From NCBI GenBank assembly GCA_964439745.1, contig CAYTQK010000105.1, forward strand, positions 1 to 10,141: 10,141 bases of DNA, in the 5' to 3' direction. The position numbers and the translations under genes are program-made. Shown here one piece after another: positions 1 to 6,773 of the stretch (its first letter is position 1; each line of letters starts with the position of its first letter). Source of the stretch: CAYTQK01 sp964439745 (GTDB taxonomy: Bacteria; Desulfobacterota; Desulfobacteria; Desulfobacterales; Desulfosudaceae). The notes under the pieces are model-generated. The model saw only the letters and a program-made list of their open reading frames with translations, was not told where the DNA came from and made no database searches.

Positions 1-425
1 CGGAAATGGTGGACATGGAACTGCCCATAGAAGGCGTCTTTCACAACTGCGCCCTGGTCTCCATCGACAAAAAGCATCCCGGCCAGGCCAAAAAGGTCAT
101 CAACGCCCTGTGGGGCCTGGGCCAGATGGCTTCCACCAAGTTTATCGCCGTGTTTGACAGTGACGTCGACCTGCGTGATTCCTCCACCGTGGTCTGGAAA
201 CTGCTCAACAACGTCGACCCCAAGCGGGACCTGCTCATGTCCGAGGGCCCCTTAGACGCCCTGGACCATTCCGCTCCCTTTGCCGATTTCGGCGGCAAGA
301 TGGGCATCGATGCCACCCGCAAGACCCCGGAAGAAGGCATGGGCCGGCCCTGGCCGGAAGAGATCACCATGTCCGATGAAATCCGGGAGCAAGTGACCCG
401 AAGGTGGAGCGAATATGGATTTTAA
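1..425 (+). CDS. mqnL: Menaquinone biosynthesis decarboxylase, UbiD family (C-terminal part, 5' end outside window)
   Basis: The reading frame is already open at the left edge and ends at TAA 423-425, giving about 140 residues of a protein whose N-terminal two thirds lie outside. The fragment matches the C-terminal end of UbiD-type decarboxylases of the menaquinone (SCO4490-like) subgroup: VSIDKKHPGQAKKVINALWG, the FIAVFDSDVDLRD segment, a WKLLNNVDPKRD segment and the closing RKTPEEGMGRPWPEEI. The family uses prenylated FMN to remove the ring carboxylate of the prenylated 6-naphthoate intermediate late in the futalosine route. The ATG at 6 is internal, not the start. The prenyl-FMN-binding and catalytic Glu region is not visible. 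It overlaps the next gene by 11 bp and sits two genes from ubiX, which makes its cofactor; both facts support the call. The menaquinone subgroup is recognised from memory of the family, not from a search. Confidence 0.9.
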   Translation, partial: EMVDMELPIEGVFHNCALVSIDKKHPGQAKKVINALWGLGQMASTKFIAVFDSDVDLRDSSTVVWKLLNNVDPKRDLLMSEGPLDALDHSAPFADFGGKMGIDATRKTPEEGMGRPWPEEITMSDEIREQVTRRWSEYGF

Positions 426-1257
426 GCAGTTTGCCGAACTGATCATGATCGAGCAAACCCTCTTTTCCCTGCCCTTTGCCCTGATCGGGGTCCTCTTTGC
501 CGGGGGCGGCACGGTAACCGCCTGGCTCCTGGTCATCGTGGCCCTGGCCGCCGCGCGTACGGCCGGCATGTCCTTCAACCGGGTCATTGACGCCGAAATC
601 GACGGCCGCAATCCCCGCACCCGGGAGCGAGCCCTGCCCCGGGGCGAAATCAGCGCCGCGGCAGTCTGGGCCACGGCCCTGGCGGCCGTGCTGATCTTCA
701 TCCTGGCGGCCTGGCTGCTCAATCCACTGTGTTTCTATTTTTCTTTTCCGGCGGTCTTTCTGCTGTTCACTTACTCCTTTTTAAAACGGTTTACCGCTTC
801 TGCCCACTTCTACCTGGGGCTGATCGAGGCGGCCGCGCCCATCGGCGGCTACATCGCCGTGACCGGCCGGGTGGACGGGGTGGCCGTCATCCTGGGACTG
901 GCCATCATGGCCTGGATCGCCGGCCTGGACATCCTCTACGCCTTCCAGGACATTGATTTTGATACCAGCGAAAACCTGCACTCCCTGCCGGTGGCCCTGG
1001 GCCGGGACAAATCCCTGCGCGTCTCCGGGGCCTGCTATCTCATCGCCCTGGCTGCCCTGGTCCTGGCCGGGCTGATGACCAACAAAAACGGGCCATACTG
1101 GATCACCCTGCTCCTGGTGGCCGGCCTCTTCAGCTTCCAGCAGTTCCTGGCCCGCCGGGCCCGCGACGGCGCGGCCACCCCGAAAATATTCACCCCCAAC
1201 ACCCGCATCGCGCCGCTGCTTTTTGTCGGCACCCTGATCGACCTGGGGGTGGGATAA
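415..1257 (+). CDS. mqnP: UbiA-family prenyltransferase of the futalosine pathway (MqnP-like)
   Basis: A 280-residue integral membrane prenyltransferase. It carries both aspartate motifs of the UbiA superfamily: NRVIDAEID at residues 55-63 followed by RNPRTRERALPRGEI, and DxxYxxxDxxxD at 171-182 (D171, Y174, D178, D182). These bind Mg2+ and the polyprenyl diphosphate. About eight hydrophobic segments are spread along the chain, as expected. In this neighbourhood the acceptor is most likely 1,4-dihydroxy-6-naphthoate rather than 4-hydroxybenzoate, making it MqnP. The ATG at 415 lies inside the end of the decarboxylase gene and has GGAG at 406-409, five bases upstream, so translation is probably coupled. 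The stop is TAA at 1255. It is annotated in many genomes as 4-hydroxybenzoate polyprenyltransferase; the substrate assignment here is inferred from context. Confidence 0.93.
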   Translation: MDFKQFAELIMIEQTLFSLPFALIGVLFAGGGTVTAWLLVIVALAAARTAGMSFNRVIDAEIDGRNPRTRERALPRGEISAAAVWATALAAVLIFILAAWLLNPLCFYFSFPAVFLLFTYSFLKRFTASAHFYLGLIEAAAPIGGYIAVTGRVDGVAVILGLAIMAWIAGLDILYAFQDIDFDTSENLHSLPVALGRDKSLRVSGACYLIALAALVLAGLMTNKNGPYWITLLLVAGLFSFQQFLARRARDGAATPKIFTPNTRIAPLLFVGTLIDLGVG

Positions 1258-1272
1258 AAAAGGAACCCTCCC

Positions 1273-1890
1273 ATGATCCTGACCGCCATATCCGGGGCCA
1301 GCGGCCCCATCCTGGGCATCCGGCTGATTGAGGAACTGCTCGCGGCCGGCGAAACCGTCGCGGCGGTGGTCTCGGCCCCGGCCCGGCAGATCATTGAATA
1401 CGAGATTCTCGACCGCGGGACTCCCTATGCCGGTCTGGCCGAACTCTTGTCCCGGCGCCGGCCGGACTGCGATTTATCCGGCTTGCGCGAATACGACAAC
1501 GACGATTTTTTTGCCCCGGCGGCCAGCGGCAGCAGCGACCTGGAAGCCGTGGCCGTGGTGCCCTGTTCCATGAAGACCCTGGCCGCCATCGTGCATGGGT
1601 ATGCCGACTCGCTGATCGTGCGGGCCTGCGACGTGGCCCTCAAGGAAAAACGGCAGTGCCTGATCGTACCCCGGGAAACCCCGCTCAACCGGATTCAGGC
1701 GGAAAACCTGTACCGGGCCGCCCGCGCCGGCATTGACATCCTGCCGCCGGTGCCGGGATTTTATACCCGGCCGCAGACCATCGAAGACGTGGTCGATTTT
1801 ATCGTGGGCAAAATCCTTTCCCTGCTGGGCAAACCGCACCACCTTTTTCCGGCCTGGGGAACCGAACCCGATTCCGGGAGCTGCTGTTGA
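1273..1890 (+). CDS. ubiX: Flavin prenyltransferase UbiX (prenyl-FMN synthase)
   Basis: A 205-residue flavoprotein of the UbiX/Pad1 family, close to the usual length of 190-210. Visible signatures are GASG at residues 8-11 (FMN phosphate loop), ASGS at 84-87, VVPCSMKTLAAI at 95-106, VPRETPLN at 132-139 and PGFYTRPQTIEDVVDFIVGK at 161-180. The family attaches a dimethylallyl group to reduced FMN to make the prenyl-FMN cofactor of UbiD decarboxylases, so it serves the decarboxylase at the left edge (this partner role is sometimes named MqnM). The start ATG 1273 is 15 bp after the prenyltransferase stop, with AAGGA at 1260-1264 at good spacing. The protein ends in a short tail with two adjacent cysteines whose meaning is unknown. 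The stop TGA 1888-1890 overlaps the start of mqnE. Confidence 0.94.
   Translation: MILTAISGASGPILGIRLIEELLAAGETVAAVVSAPARQIIEYEILDRGTPYAGLAELLSRRRPDCDLSGLREYDNDDFFAPAASGSSDLEAVAVVPCSMKTLAAIVHGYADSLIVRACDVALKEKRQCLIVPRETPLNRIQAENLYRAARAGIDILPPVPGFYTRPQTIEDVVDFIVGKILSLLGKPHHLFPAWGTEPDSGSCC
1876..1880 (+). promoter_or_regulatory. Ribosome binding site supporting the TTG start of mqnE
   Basis: GGGAG lies six bases before the TTG at 1887-1889. No ATG or GTG in frame is placed sensibly nearby; a second TTG at 1893 is possible but sits further from this site (12 bases). The TTG at 1887 overlaps the ubiX stop in a TTGA arrangement, so translational coupling is likely. Confidence 0.6.
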
Positions 1891-2972
1891 CATTGACCGA
1901 AGCCATCACCAATCCCCGGCTGCGAAAGATCGCCGCCAAGATCGACCAGGACGTTCCCGTGAACCGGGAGGACGCCGCCGTTATGCTGGCCACCCCGGAC
2001 ATTATCGACCTGGGCCGGCTGGCCGGCCGGATGCGCGCCCGCCTGCACGGCCGCACCACCTATTACGGCGTCAACATGAATCTCAACTACACCAATATCT
2101 GCCGGCTGCGCTGCCCCTTGTGCGCCTACTCCCGGGATGCCGGGGATGAAGACGCCTACCTCCTCTCCCTGGAAGAGATCGGCCAGCGGGTGGAAGAGGC
2201 CGTGGCCGACGGTATTGACGAAATCCACATCGTCGGCGGTCTTCACCCGGACCTGTCGGTGGCCTATTTCGAAGCCATGATCCGGCAGATCAAGCAGATC
2301 CGTCCGGACCTCTACGTGGTGGCCTTCACGGCCACGGAATACGATTATTTTGCGCAATTGTCCGGCCGGCCCCTGGCCGAGGTGTTCGAGCGGTTCATCG
2401 CGGCCGGGGTCAACGCCCTGCCCGGGGGCGGGGCCGAGATCTTCGCCCCGGAAGTGCGGCAGAAAATCGCGCCGAAAAAAATTTCCGGGGCGCGCTGGCT
2501 GGAGGTCATGCGCACCGCCCACCAGGCCGGCCTGAAAACCAACGCCACCCTCTTGTACAACCATATCGAGTCGGCCGCGGACATCATCGACCACCTCTTT
2601 TTGCTGCGAAATCTCCAGGACGAGACCGGCGGCTTCAAAACCTTCGTGCCCCTGCGGTTTCACGGAGCCAACACCCGGGTCCCGGAGAAACCCAACGGCA
2701 GCGGCTATGACGACGTCCGGCTTTATGCCACCGCCCGGGTGGTGCTGCACAATTTCCCCCATCTCAAGGGACTGTGGATGTACCTGGGTGAAAAGATGGC
2801 CCAGGTCATGCTGCACTTCGGGGTGGACGACATCGGCGCCACCTATCACAACGAAAAGGTCGTCCACGCCGCCGGCGCCACCACCGCCGACCGCGGCTCC
2901 GAACCCTTCCTGCGGCGCCTCATCGAAAACGCCGGCTTTGAACCCCGCCGGGCCACGGCCGGATACCTGTAA
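1887..2972 (+). CDS. mqnE: Aminofutalosine synthase MqnE (radical SAM)
   Basis: A 361-residue radical SAM enzyme of the MqnE/MqnC/CofH group. The 4Fe-4S cluster motif is C72xxxC76xxC79, within NYTNICRLRCPLCAY. Further family signatures are IHIVGGLHPD at residues 113-122, PGGGAEIF at 179-186, IAPKK at 194-198 and LQDETGGFKTFVPLRFHGAN at 243-262. The enzyme adds the 5'-deoxyadenosyl radical of SAM to 3-[(1-carboxyvinyl)oxy]benzoate to give 6-amino-6-deoxyfutalosine. MqnE rather than MqnC is chosen because of the HIVGGLHPD and FHGANT wording and because a separate MqnC follows. The start is a probable TTG overlapping the ubiX stop by four bases, with GGGAG six bases upstream. The next gene, mqnA, makes its substrate and begins 20 bp downstream. 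Confidence 0.92.
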   Translation: MTLTEAITNPRLRKIAAKIDQDVPVNREDAAVMLATPDIIDLGRLAGRMRARLHGRTTYYGVNMNLNYTNICRLRCPLCAYSRDAGDEDAYLLSLEEIGQRVEEAVADGIDEIHIVGGLHPDLSVAYFEAMIRQIKQIRPDLYVVAFTATEYDYFAQLSGRPLAEVFERFIAAGVNALPGGGAEIFAPEVRQKIAPKKISGARWLEVMRTAHQAGLKTNATLLYNHIESAADIIDHLFLLRNLQDETGGFKTFVPLRFHGANTRVPEKPNGSGYDDVRLYATARVVLHNFPHLKGLWMYLGEKMAQVMLHFGVDDIGATYHNEKVVHAAGATTADRGSEPFLRRLIENAGFEPRRATAGYL

Positions 2973-2992
2973 AACAATAGGCGGATGGCATC

Positions 2993-3802
2993 ATGAATCT
3001 CGGCTACATCAATTTCCTGAACTGCTACCCCTTTTATTACCACATGTTTGAAAAGCAGCCCCTGGCAGGGGTGTCCATTTTCCCGGACTATCCCGGCCGG
3101 CTGAACGCCATGCTGACCGCCGGGCAGACCGACATGAGCCCCATTTCCGCGGCCACCTGCGCCGACCTGCAGGACGAAATTTTCATTCTGCCGGAATTCT
3201 GCCTCAGTTCGGTTGGCTATATCGGCTCGGTCACCCTGGCGGCCCATTGTCCCATCGAGGAGCTGAACGGCAGACATGTCGGCGTGACCAGCGCTTCCCA
3301 CACCTCGGCGGTGTTGCTGAAAATTCTGCTGAAGCGATACTACCAGGCCGCCCCGGTCTATATCACCACCCCGCCCCGGCCGGACATGACCGGCCTGGAC
3401 GCCGCCCTGCTCATCGGCAATGACGCCATGGTCAAGGCCGCCCAGCCCCTGCCCTACATGTACGACCTGGGCGATTTGTGGCTGCGAAAGACCGGCTTCC
3501 CGGTGGTCTTTGCCGTTTTTGCCGCGCGCCGGGCCGCCCTGGACACCCTTGCCGATCAGGTCCGCGCCGTGGTCGACTCCTATCACCGCTCCCTGGCCTG
3601 CCTGCAGCAGGAGCGGGAGGCCGTCATTGCCGGTGCCCGGGCCAAATATCCGGACATTCTTTATGACATCGGCGGGTATTACGACCTGTTCCGCTTTGAT
3701 TTTACCGACGACCTCAAGCGGGCCCTGCTCTTCTACTTTGCCCAGGCGGCCGACCTGGACCTCCTGCCGCCGGTCCGCCAGCTGGAATATCTGCGGTTAT
3801 GA
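2993..3802 (+). CDS. mqnA: Chorismate dehydratase MqnA
   Basis: A 269-residue protein with the periplasmic-binding-like fold of the MqnA/MqnD family, of normal length. It dehydrates chorismate to 3-[(1-carboxyvinyl)oxy]benzoate, the first committed step of the futalosine route. Recognisable segments are the N-terminal GYINFLNCYPFYY (residues 4-16), MSPISAATCADL (48-59), ILPEFCLSSVGYIGSV (65-80), SASHTSAVLLKILL (100-113), LLIGNDAM (139-146) and DLGDLWLRKTGFPVVFAV (158-175), where the last corresponds to the DLGxxWxxxTGLPFVFA pattern of the family. The ATG at 2993 gives the standard N terminus; a modest GGA precedes it by about seven bases. It is the last gene before a 346-bp interruption of the cluster. 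MqnA and MqnD are distant homologues; the LLIGNDAM and DLGxLW wording fits MqnA. Confidence 0.92.
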   Translation: MNLGYINFLNCYPFYYHMFEKQPLAGVSIFPDYPGRLNAMLTAGQTDMSPISAATCADLQDEIFILPEFCLSSVGYIGSVTLAAHCPIEELNGRHVGVTSASHTSAVLLKILLKRYYQAAPVYITTPPRPDMTGLDAALLIGNDAMVKAAQPLPYMYDLGDLWLRKTGFPVVFAVFAARRAALDTLADQVRAVVDSYHRSLACLQQEREAVIAGARAKYPDILYDIGGYYDLFRFDFTDDLKRALLFYFAQAADLDLLPPVRQLEYLRL

Positions 3803-4148
3803 GGGGAAGAGAAGACAAATATAAAATCAGAGGATGCCGAGTTGACACAGGATAAAAATTAACACAGAAAAACAGGACGTTTTTGTCGGTTACTGCAAAA
3901 TCGATCTTCCGGGGAGCCGCTTTTCTTCGGGGCATTTGAGCCTTTTGGGAAAAAGCCGGGGGCAAACCGGCGGCGTTAAAAATTGCTCGCTGTCTGAGGG
4001 CGACAGCCCGAGTTCGAGCAATTCAGCCGCCGGTTGCTTCCGGCCCCAAAAGGGTCACGACCCGAAGGAAAGCGGCTCCCCGGAAGACCTTCCAAGACCA
4101 ACGGCTTTGGGGACTGGGCTGGACCGATTCCGGCCGATCACATACACT
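3803..4148. other. Intergenic gap inside the mqn cluster
   Basis: This 346-bp stretch contains no convincing gene. Bases 3803-3904 are AT-richer than the flanking genes and hold a TTGACA at 3842-3847, but no acceptable -10 box follows at 16-18 bp, so I do not call a promoter. Bases 3905-4087 form the large palindrome listed separately. Bases 4088-4148 lead to mqnC without a clear Shine-Dalgarno. The mqnC frame stays open upstream to 3936, but that extension translates the palindrome and has no family resemblance. Confidence 0.7.
3905..4087. repeat. 183-bp imperfect palindrome (long hairpin or MITE-like element)
   Basis: The outer arms 3905-3931 and 4061-4087 are inverted copies matching at 26 of 27 positions; both read TCTTCCGGGGAGCCGCTTT from the outside. 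Pairing resumes inward at 3941-3949 with 4045-4053 (CCTTTTGGG), 3965-3974 with 4026-4035 (AACCGGCGGC) and 3981-3989 with 4015-4023 (AATTGCTCG). The apex holds a small hairpin, CTGTC 3990-3994 with GACAG 4002-4006. The transcript would fold into one long, bulged stem between mqnA and mqnC. There is no run of T after the right arm, so it is not a classic terminator. I see no target-site duplication. It could be a non-autonomous mobile element, a repeated extragenic palindrome, or a regulatory or processing RNA structure; the sequence alone does not decide. Confidence 0.85.
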
Positions 4149-5219
4149 ATGAACATGCCCGCTCAAAAACTATATGACCGCATTCAGGCCGGCGAGCGCA
4201 TCTCGGCAGAAGACGCCCTGGCCCTGTTTTCCTGGGACCTGCTCACCCTGGCCCGGGCCGCCGACCTGCGGCGGGAACAGATCCGCCCGGGCAGCCGGGT
4301 GGGGTTTATCATCGACCGCATCATCAACTACACCAATATCTGCCAGGCCGCCTGCGCCTTCTGCGCCTTTTGCGCCCAAGCCGACCGGATTCCGCCGTAT
4401 GAAATGAGCCGGGAAGAAATCGACCGGAAAATCGAAGAACTGGTCGCCGCCGGCGGCACCCAGGTAATGCTCCAGGGCGGGCTGCACCCGGACTATGACC
4501 TGGCTGTCTACACCGGCATGATCGGCCACGTCAAGGAGCGCTTTCCGGAAATCTGGCTGCACGCCTTTTCCCCGGCCGAAGTCATTCACATCGCCGGCAA
4601 GAACCGACTTTCCCCGGAAGAAGTGGTGGCTGAACTGAAAGCAGCCGGACTGGACTCCATGCCCGGCGCCTCGGACCTGCTGGTGGACCGCGTCCGGCGG
4701 AAGGTGTCCCCGAAAAAACTGACCGTGGCCCAGTGGCGGCAGGTCATGGGCGCCCTGGCCGCCAACGACATGAAATCCTCGGCCACCATGACCTACGGCA
4801 TGGGCGAAACCCCGGCCGAAAAAATCGAGCACCTGCGGGTGATCCGGGAGACGGCCGATGAAACCGGCATCATCCAGGCCTTTATCCCCTGGTCCTTTTC
4901 CCCGGCCAACACCCGCCTGGCCGACCAGCTGCCGGCCACGGGCATCGATTACCTGACCATGGTGGCCGTGGGCCGGATCTTTCTGGACAATGTCCCCTGG
5001 ATTCAGGCCGGCTGGCTGACCGAGGGACTGCGCCTGGCCCAGCTGGCCCTGGCCGCCGGTGCCAACGACATGGGCGGGGTGCTGACCGAAGAGGTGGTGG
5101 TCAAGGCCACCGGCATCACCGCCACCGCCACCCGCCAGACCATGATCCATCTCATCAAAAACGCCGGCAGGACCCCGGTCCAGCGGGATTCGCTGTACCA
5201 GCCCCGGCAAACCTTCTAA
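4149..5219 (+). CDS. mqnC: Cyclic dehypoxanthinyl futalosine synthase MqnC (radical SAM, divergent)
   Basis: A 356-residue radical SAM enzyme that cyclises dehypoxanthinyl futalosine. The cluster motif is C65xxxC69xxC72, with an extra Cys at 75 where the family usually has Tyr. Supporting segments are IIDRIINYTNIC (54-65), AGGTQVMLQGGLHPDYD (101-117), LHAFSPAEV (137-145), AGLDSMPG (166-173), LLVDRVRRKVSPKK (177-190), ETGIIQAFIPWSFSPANTR (238-256) and GANDMGGVLTEEVV (304-317), all typical of MqnC. Odd: the usual PGGGAEIL is here PGASDLL, one residue shorter and with Asp in place of Glu. The start ATG 4149 (or ATG 4155) gives a normal-length protein; the upstream open frame to 3936 runs through a palindrome and is rejected. 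No strong Shine-Dalgarno is seen. It is separated from mqnA by 346 bp and precedes ubiE by 13 bp. Confidence 0.88.
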   Translation: MNMPAQKLYDRIQAGERISAEDALALFSWDLLTLARAADLRREQIRPGSRVGFIIDRIINYTNICQAACAFCAFCAQADRIPPYEMSREEIDRKIEELVAAGGTQVMLQGGLHPDYDLAVYTGMIGHVKERFPEIWLHAFSPAEVIHIAGKNRLSPEEVVAELKAAGLDSMPGASDLLVDRVRRKVSPKKLTVAQWRQVMGALAANDMKSSATMTYGMGETPAEKIEHLRVIRETADETGIIQAFIPWSFSPANTRLADQLPATGIDYLTMVAVGRIFLDNVPWIQAGWLTEGLRLAQLALAAGANDMGGVLTEEVVVKATGITATATRQTMIHLIKNAGRTPVQRDSLYQPRQTF

Positions 5220-5232
5220 GACGACCGTCAGC

Positions 5233-5955
5233 ATGAAAGACTATACCTATCAGATCGACAATGACACCCCGCAAGAAAAAAAACGGTTCATCCGGTCCAT
5301 GTTCGACGCCATCGTGCCCACCTATGACCTGCTCAACCATGTCCTCTCCCTGGGCACGGACCGCCGCTGGCGCCGAAACATCTTCGCCCATATCCGGCCG
5401 GTCACCAGCCGCGACGCTCTGGATATCGCCTGCGGCACCGGTGATCTTTCCCGGCTGCTGACAAAAGCCGGGGCCCGGGTGGTTTCCCTGGATTTTTCTT
5501 TGCCCATGCTGCAGCGCGGCCGCCGCAAAAAAGCCATTGCCGGTGCGGCCGTGGCCGGCGACGCCGGCGCCCTGCCCCTGGCCGACCAGAGTGTGGACAC
5601 GGCCGCCATTGCCTTCGGCATCCGCAACATTCCCGATATCGATACCTTCCTGGCCGAAGCCGGGCGGGTATTGCGCCCCGGCGGCGAGCTGGCCATCCTG
5701 GAGCTGATCCGTCCGGAAAGCCGCCTGATCGGTTTTTTTTACGCCTTGTACCTGAATCGCCTGCTGCCGTTCATCGGCGGCCTGGTCTCCGGGCGCAAGG
5801 CCGCCTATCAATACCTGGCCCGCACCATTGAAACCTTCATCGATCCGGCCGACCTGGCCGGCCTGCTGCGGGCCCACGGCTTTGTCCGCACGGCCGTGTT
5901 CCGGCAATGGCCGGGCGTGGCCGTCATCATCGTGGCCGCCAAGGAGGAAAAATGA
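5233..5955 (+). CDS. ubiE: Demethylmenaquinone C-methyltransferase UbiE/MenG
   Basis: A 240-residue SAM-dependent methyltransferase of the UbiE family, usual length. It carries FDAIVPTYDLLNHVLSLGTD at residues 24-43, the SAM-binding motif I DIACGTGD at 64-71, acidic Asp87 at the end of strand 2, GDAGALPLAD at 109-118, AFGIRNIPD at 127-135 and GRVLRPGGELAILEL at 144-158, then the Y-x-YL-x-x-TIETF segment near 192-202. It methylates the naphthoquinone ring of demethylmenaquinone as the last step of menaquinone synthesis. Its place inside the mqn cluster favours menaquinone over ubiquinone. The ATG at 5233 lies 13 bp after mqnC with only a poor ribosome binding site. Its stop overlaps the mqnD start (ATGA at 5952-5955). 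Confidence 0.94.
   Translation: MKDYTYQIDNDTPQEKKRFIRSMFDAIVPTYDLLNHVLSLGTDRRWRRNIFAHIRPVTSRDALDIACGTGDLSRLLTKAGARVVSLDFSLPMLQRGRRKKAIAGAAVAGDAGALPLADQSVDTAAIAFGIRNIPDIDTFLAEAGRVLRPGGELAILELIRPESRLIGFFYALYLNRLLPFIGGLVSGRKAAYQYLARTIETFIDPADLAGLLRAHGFVRTAVFRQWPGVAVIIVAAKEEK
5942..5947 (+). promoter_or_regulatory. Strong Shine-Dalgarno that fixes the mqnD start
   Basis: AGGAGG is followed after four A bases by ATG 5952-5954, which overlaps the ubiE stop. This decides the mqnD start against the upstream in-frame codon at 5907, which lacks such a site and would add 15 residues unlike the family. Confidence 0.75.
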
Positions 5956-6773
5956 GTCCCGCGGAAACGACGGCCCGTACCCTGGATATTGCCTTTTCCC
6001 CCTGCCCCAACGATACCTTCATGTTTGACGCCCTGGTGCACGAACGGATCGACACCGGCGGTCTGCGGGTGGCGGCCCATCTTCACGATATCGACGAACT
6101 CAACCGCCGGGCCCTGGCCCGGACCTGGCCGGTCACCAAGATGTCCTTTTTCGCCTGGCTGAAAATGCGCCATGACTATACCATCCTCGATGCCGGGGCG
6201 GCTCTGGGCTACGGCTGCGGCCCCCTGCTGGTCAGCCGCCGGCCGGACCGCTTTTCTCCGGAAGCCACCGTGGCCATTCCCGGGGAGCTGACCACTGCTC
6301 ACCTGCTGCTGAAGCTGTGGCAGCCGAAAATCAGGAACACGCGGGTGACCCGCTTCGACCATATCATGCCGGGCGTGGCCGACGGCACTTACGACGCCGG
6401 GGTGATCATTCACGAGGGGCGCTTTGTCTACCCCCGGCACGGCCTGGAGAAAATCGTCGACCTGGGCCAGTGGTGGGAGGCGGAGACCGGCCTGCCCATC
6501 CCCCTGGGCTGCATCGCCATCCGCTCGGATGCGGCCACCGGCGGCCTGCAGCCAGCCGTGGAAACAGCCATCCGGGAATCCATCCGCTATGCCCGGAACC
6601 ACCCGGCCGAAAGCCGGGATTACATCCGGAGCCATGCCCGGGAACTGGAGGAAGCGGTCATTGACAGCCATATCGAACTGTATGTCAACGACTTTTCCCT
6701 GTCCCTGGGAGGTACCGGCCGGCAGGCGGTGACCACTTTGAAGGAAAGAGCGCGATGGGCCGAAATTCTGTAA
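5952..6773 (+). CDS. mqnD: 1,4-dihydroxy-6-naphthoate synthase MqnD
   Basis: A 273-residue MqnD-family protein of normal length that cleaves cyclic dehypoxanthinyl futalosine to 1,4-dihydroxy-6-naphthoate. It contains the family hallmark SPCPNDTFMFDAL at residues 16-28, DIDELN at 46-51, VTKMSFFAWL at 61-70, GAALGYGCGPLLVS at 82-95, AIPGELTTAHLLLKL at 108-122, VIIHEGRFVY at 151-160 and the DLGQWWEAETGLPIPLGCIAI segment at 170-190. The His154 in IHEGRF is the position known to be catalytic in the characterised family member. The start at 5952 is set by a perfect AGGAGG and overlaps ubiE by four bases. The end overlaps the nucleosidase gene by 19 bp, so the last genes are probably translationally coupled. 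Confidence 0.94.
   Translation: MSPAETTARTLDIAFSPCPNDTFMFDALVHERIDTGGLRVAAHLHDIDELNRRALARTWPVTKMSFFAWLKMRHDYTILDAGAALGYGCGPLLVSRRPDRFSPEATVAIPGELTTAHLLLKLWQPKIRNTRVTRFDHIMPGVADGTYDAGVIIHEGRFVYPRHGLEKIVDLGQWWEAETGLPIPLGCIAIRSDAATGGLQPAVETAIRESIRYARNHPAESRDYIRSHARELEEAVIDSHIELYVNDFSLSLGGTGRQAVTTLKERARWAEIL

Noticed and set aside
1761..2867. Long minus-strand open frame opposite ubiX and mqnE
   Set aside because: It is the shadow of well-recognised plus-strand genes in high-GC DNA; its composition is rich in Gly, His and Val with no family resemblance.
3820..3847. Possible promoter elements TATAAA (3820-3825) and TTGACA (3842-3847) after mqnA
   Set aside because: TTGACA has no -10-like box at proper spacing, and TATAAA has only a 3-of-6 match at the -35 position within the mqnA stop.
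3905..4087. CRISPR array or tRNA within the mqnA-mqnC gap
   Set aside because: There is one inverted repeat pair, no regularly spaced direct repeats and no cloverleaf.
4170..5234. Long minus-strand open frame opposite mqnC
   Set aside because: It mirrors the conserved MqnC coding sequence and shows low-complexity Gly/His-rich translation.
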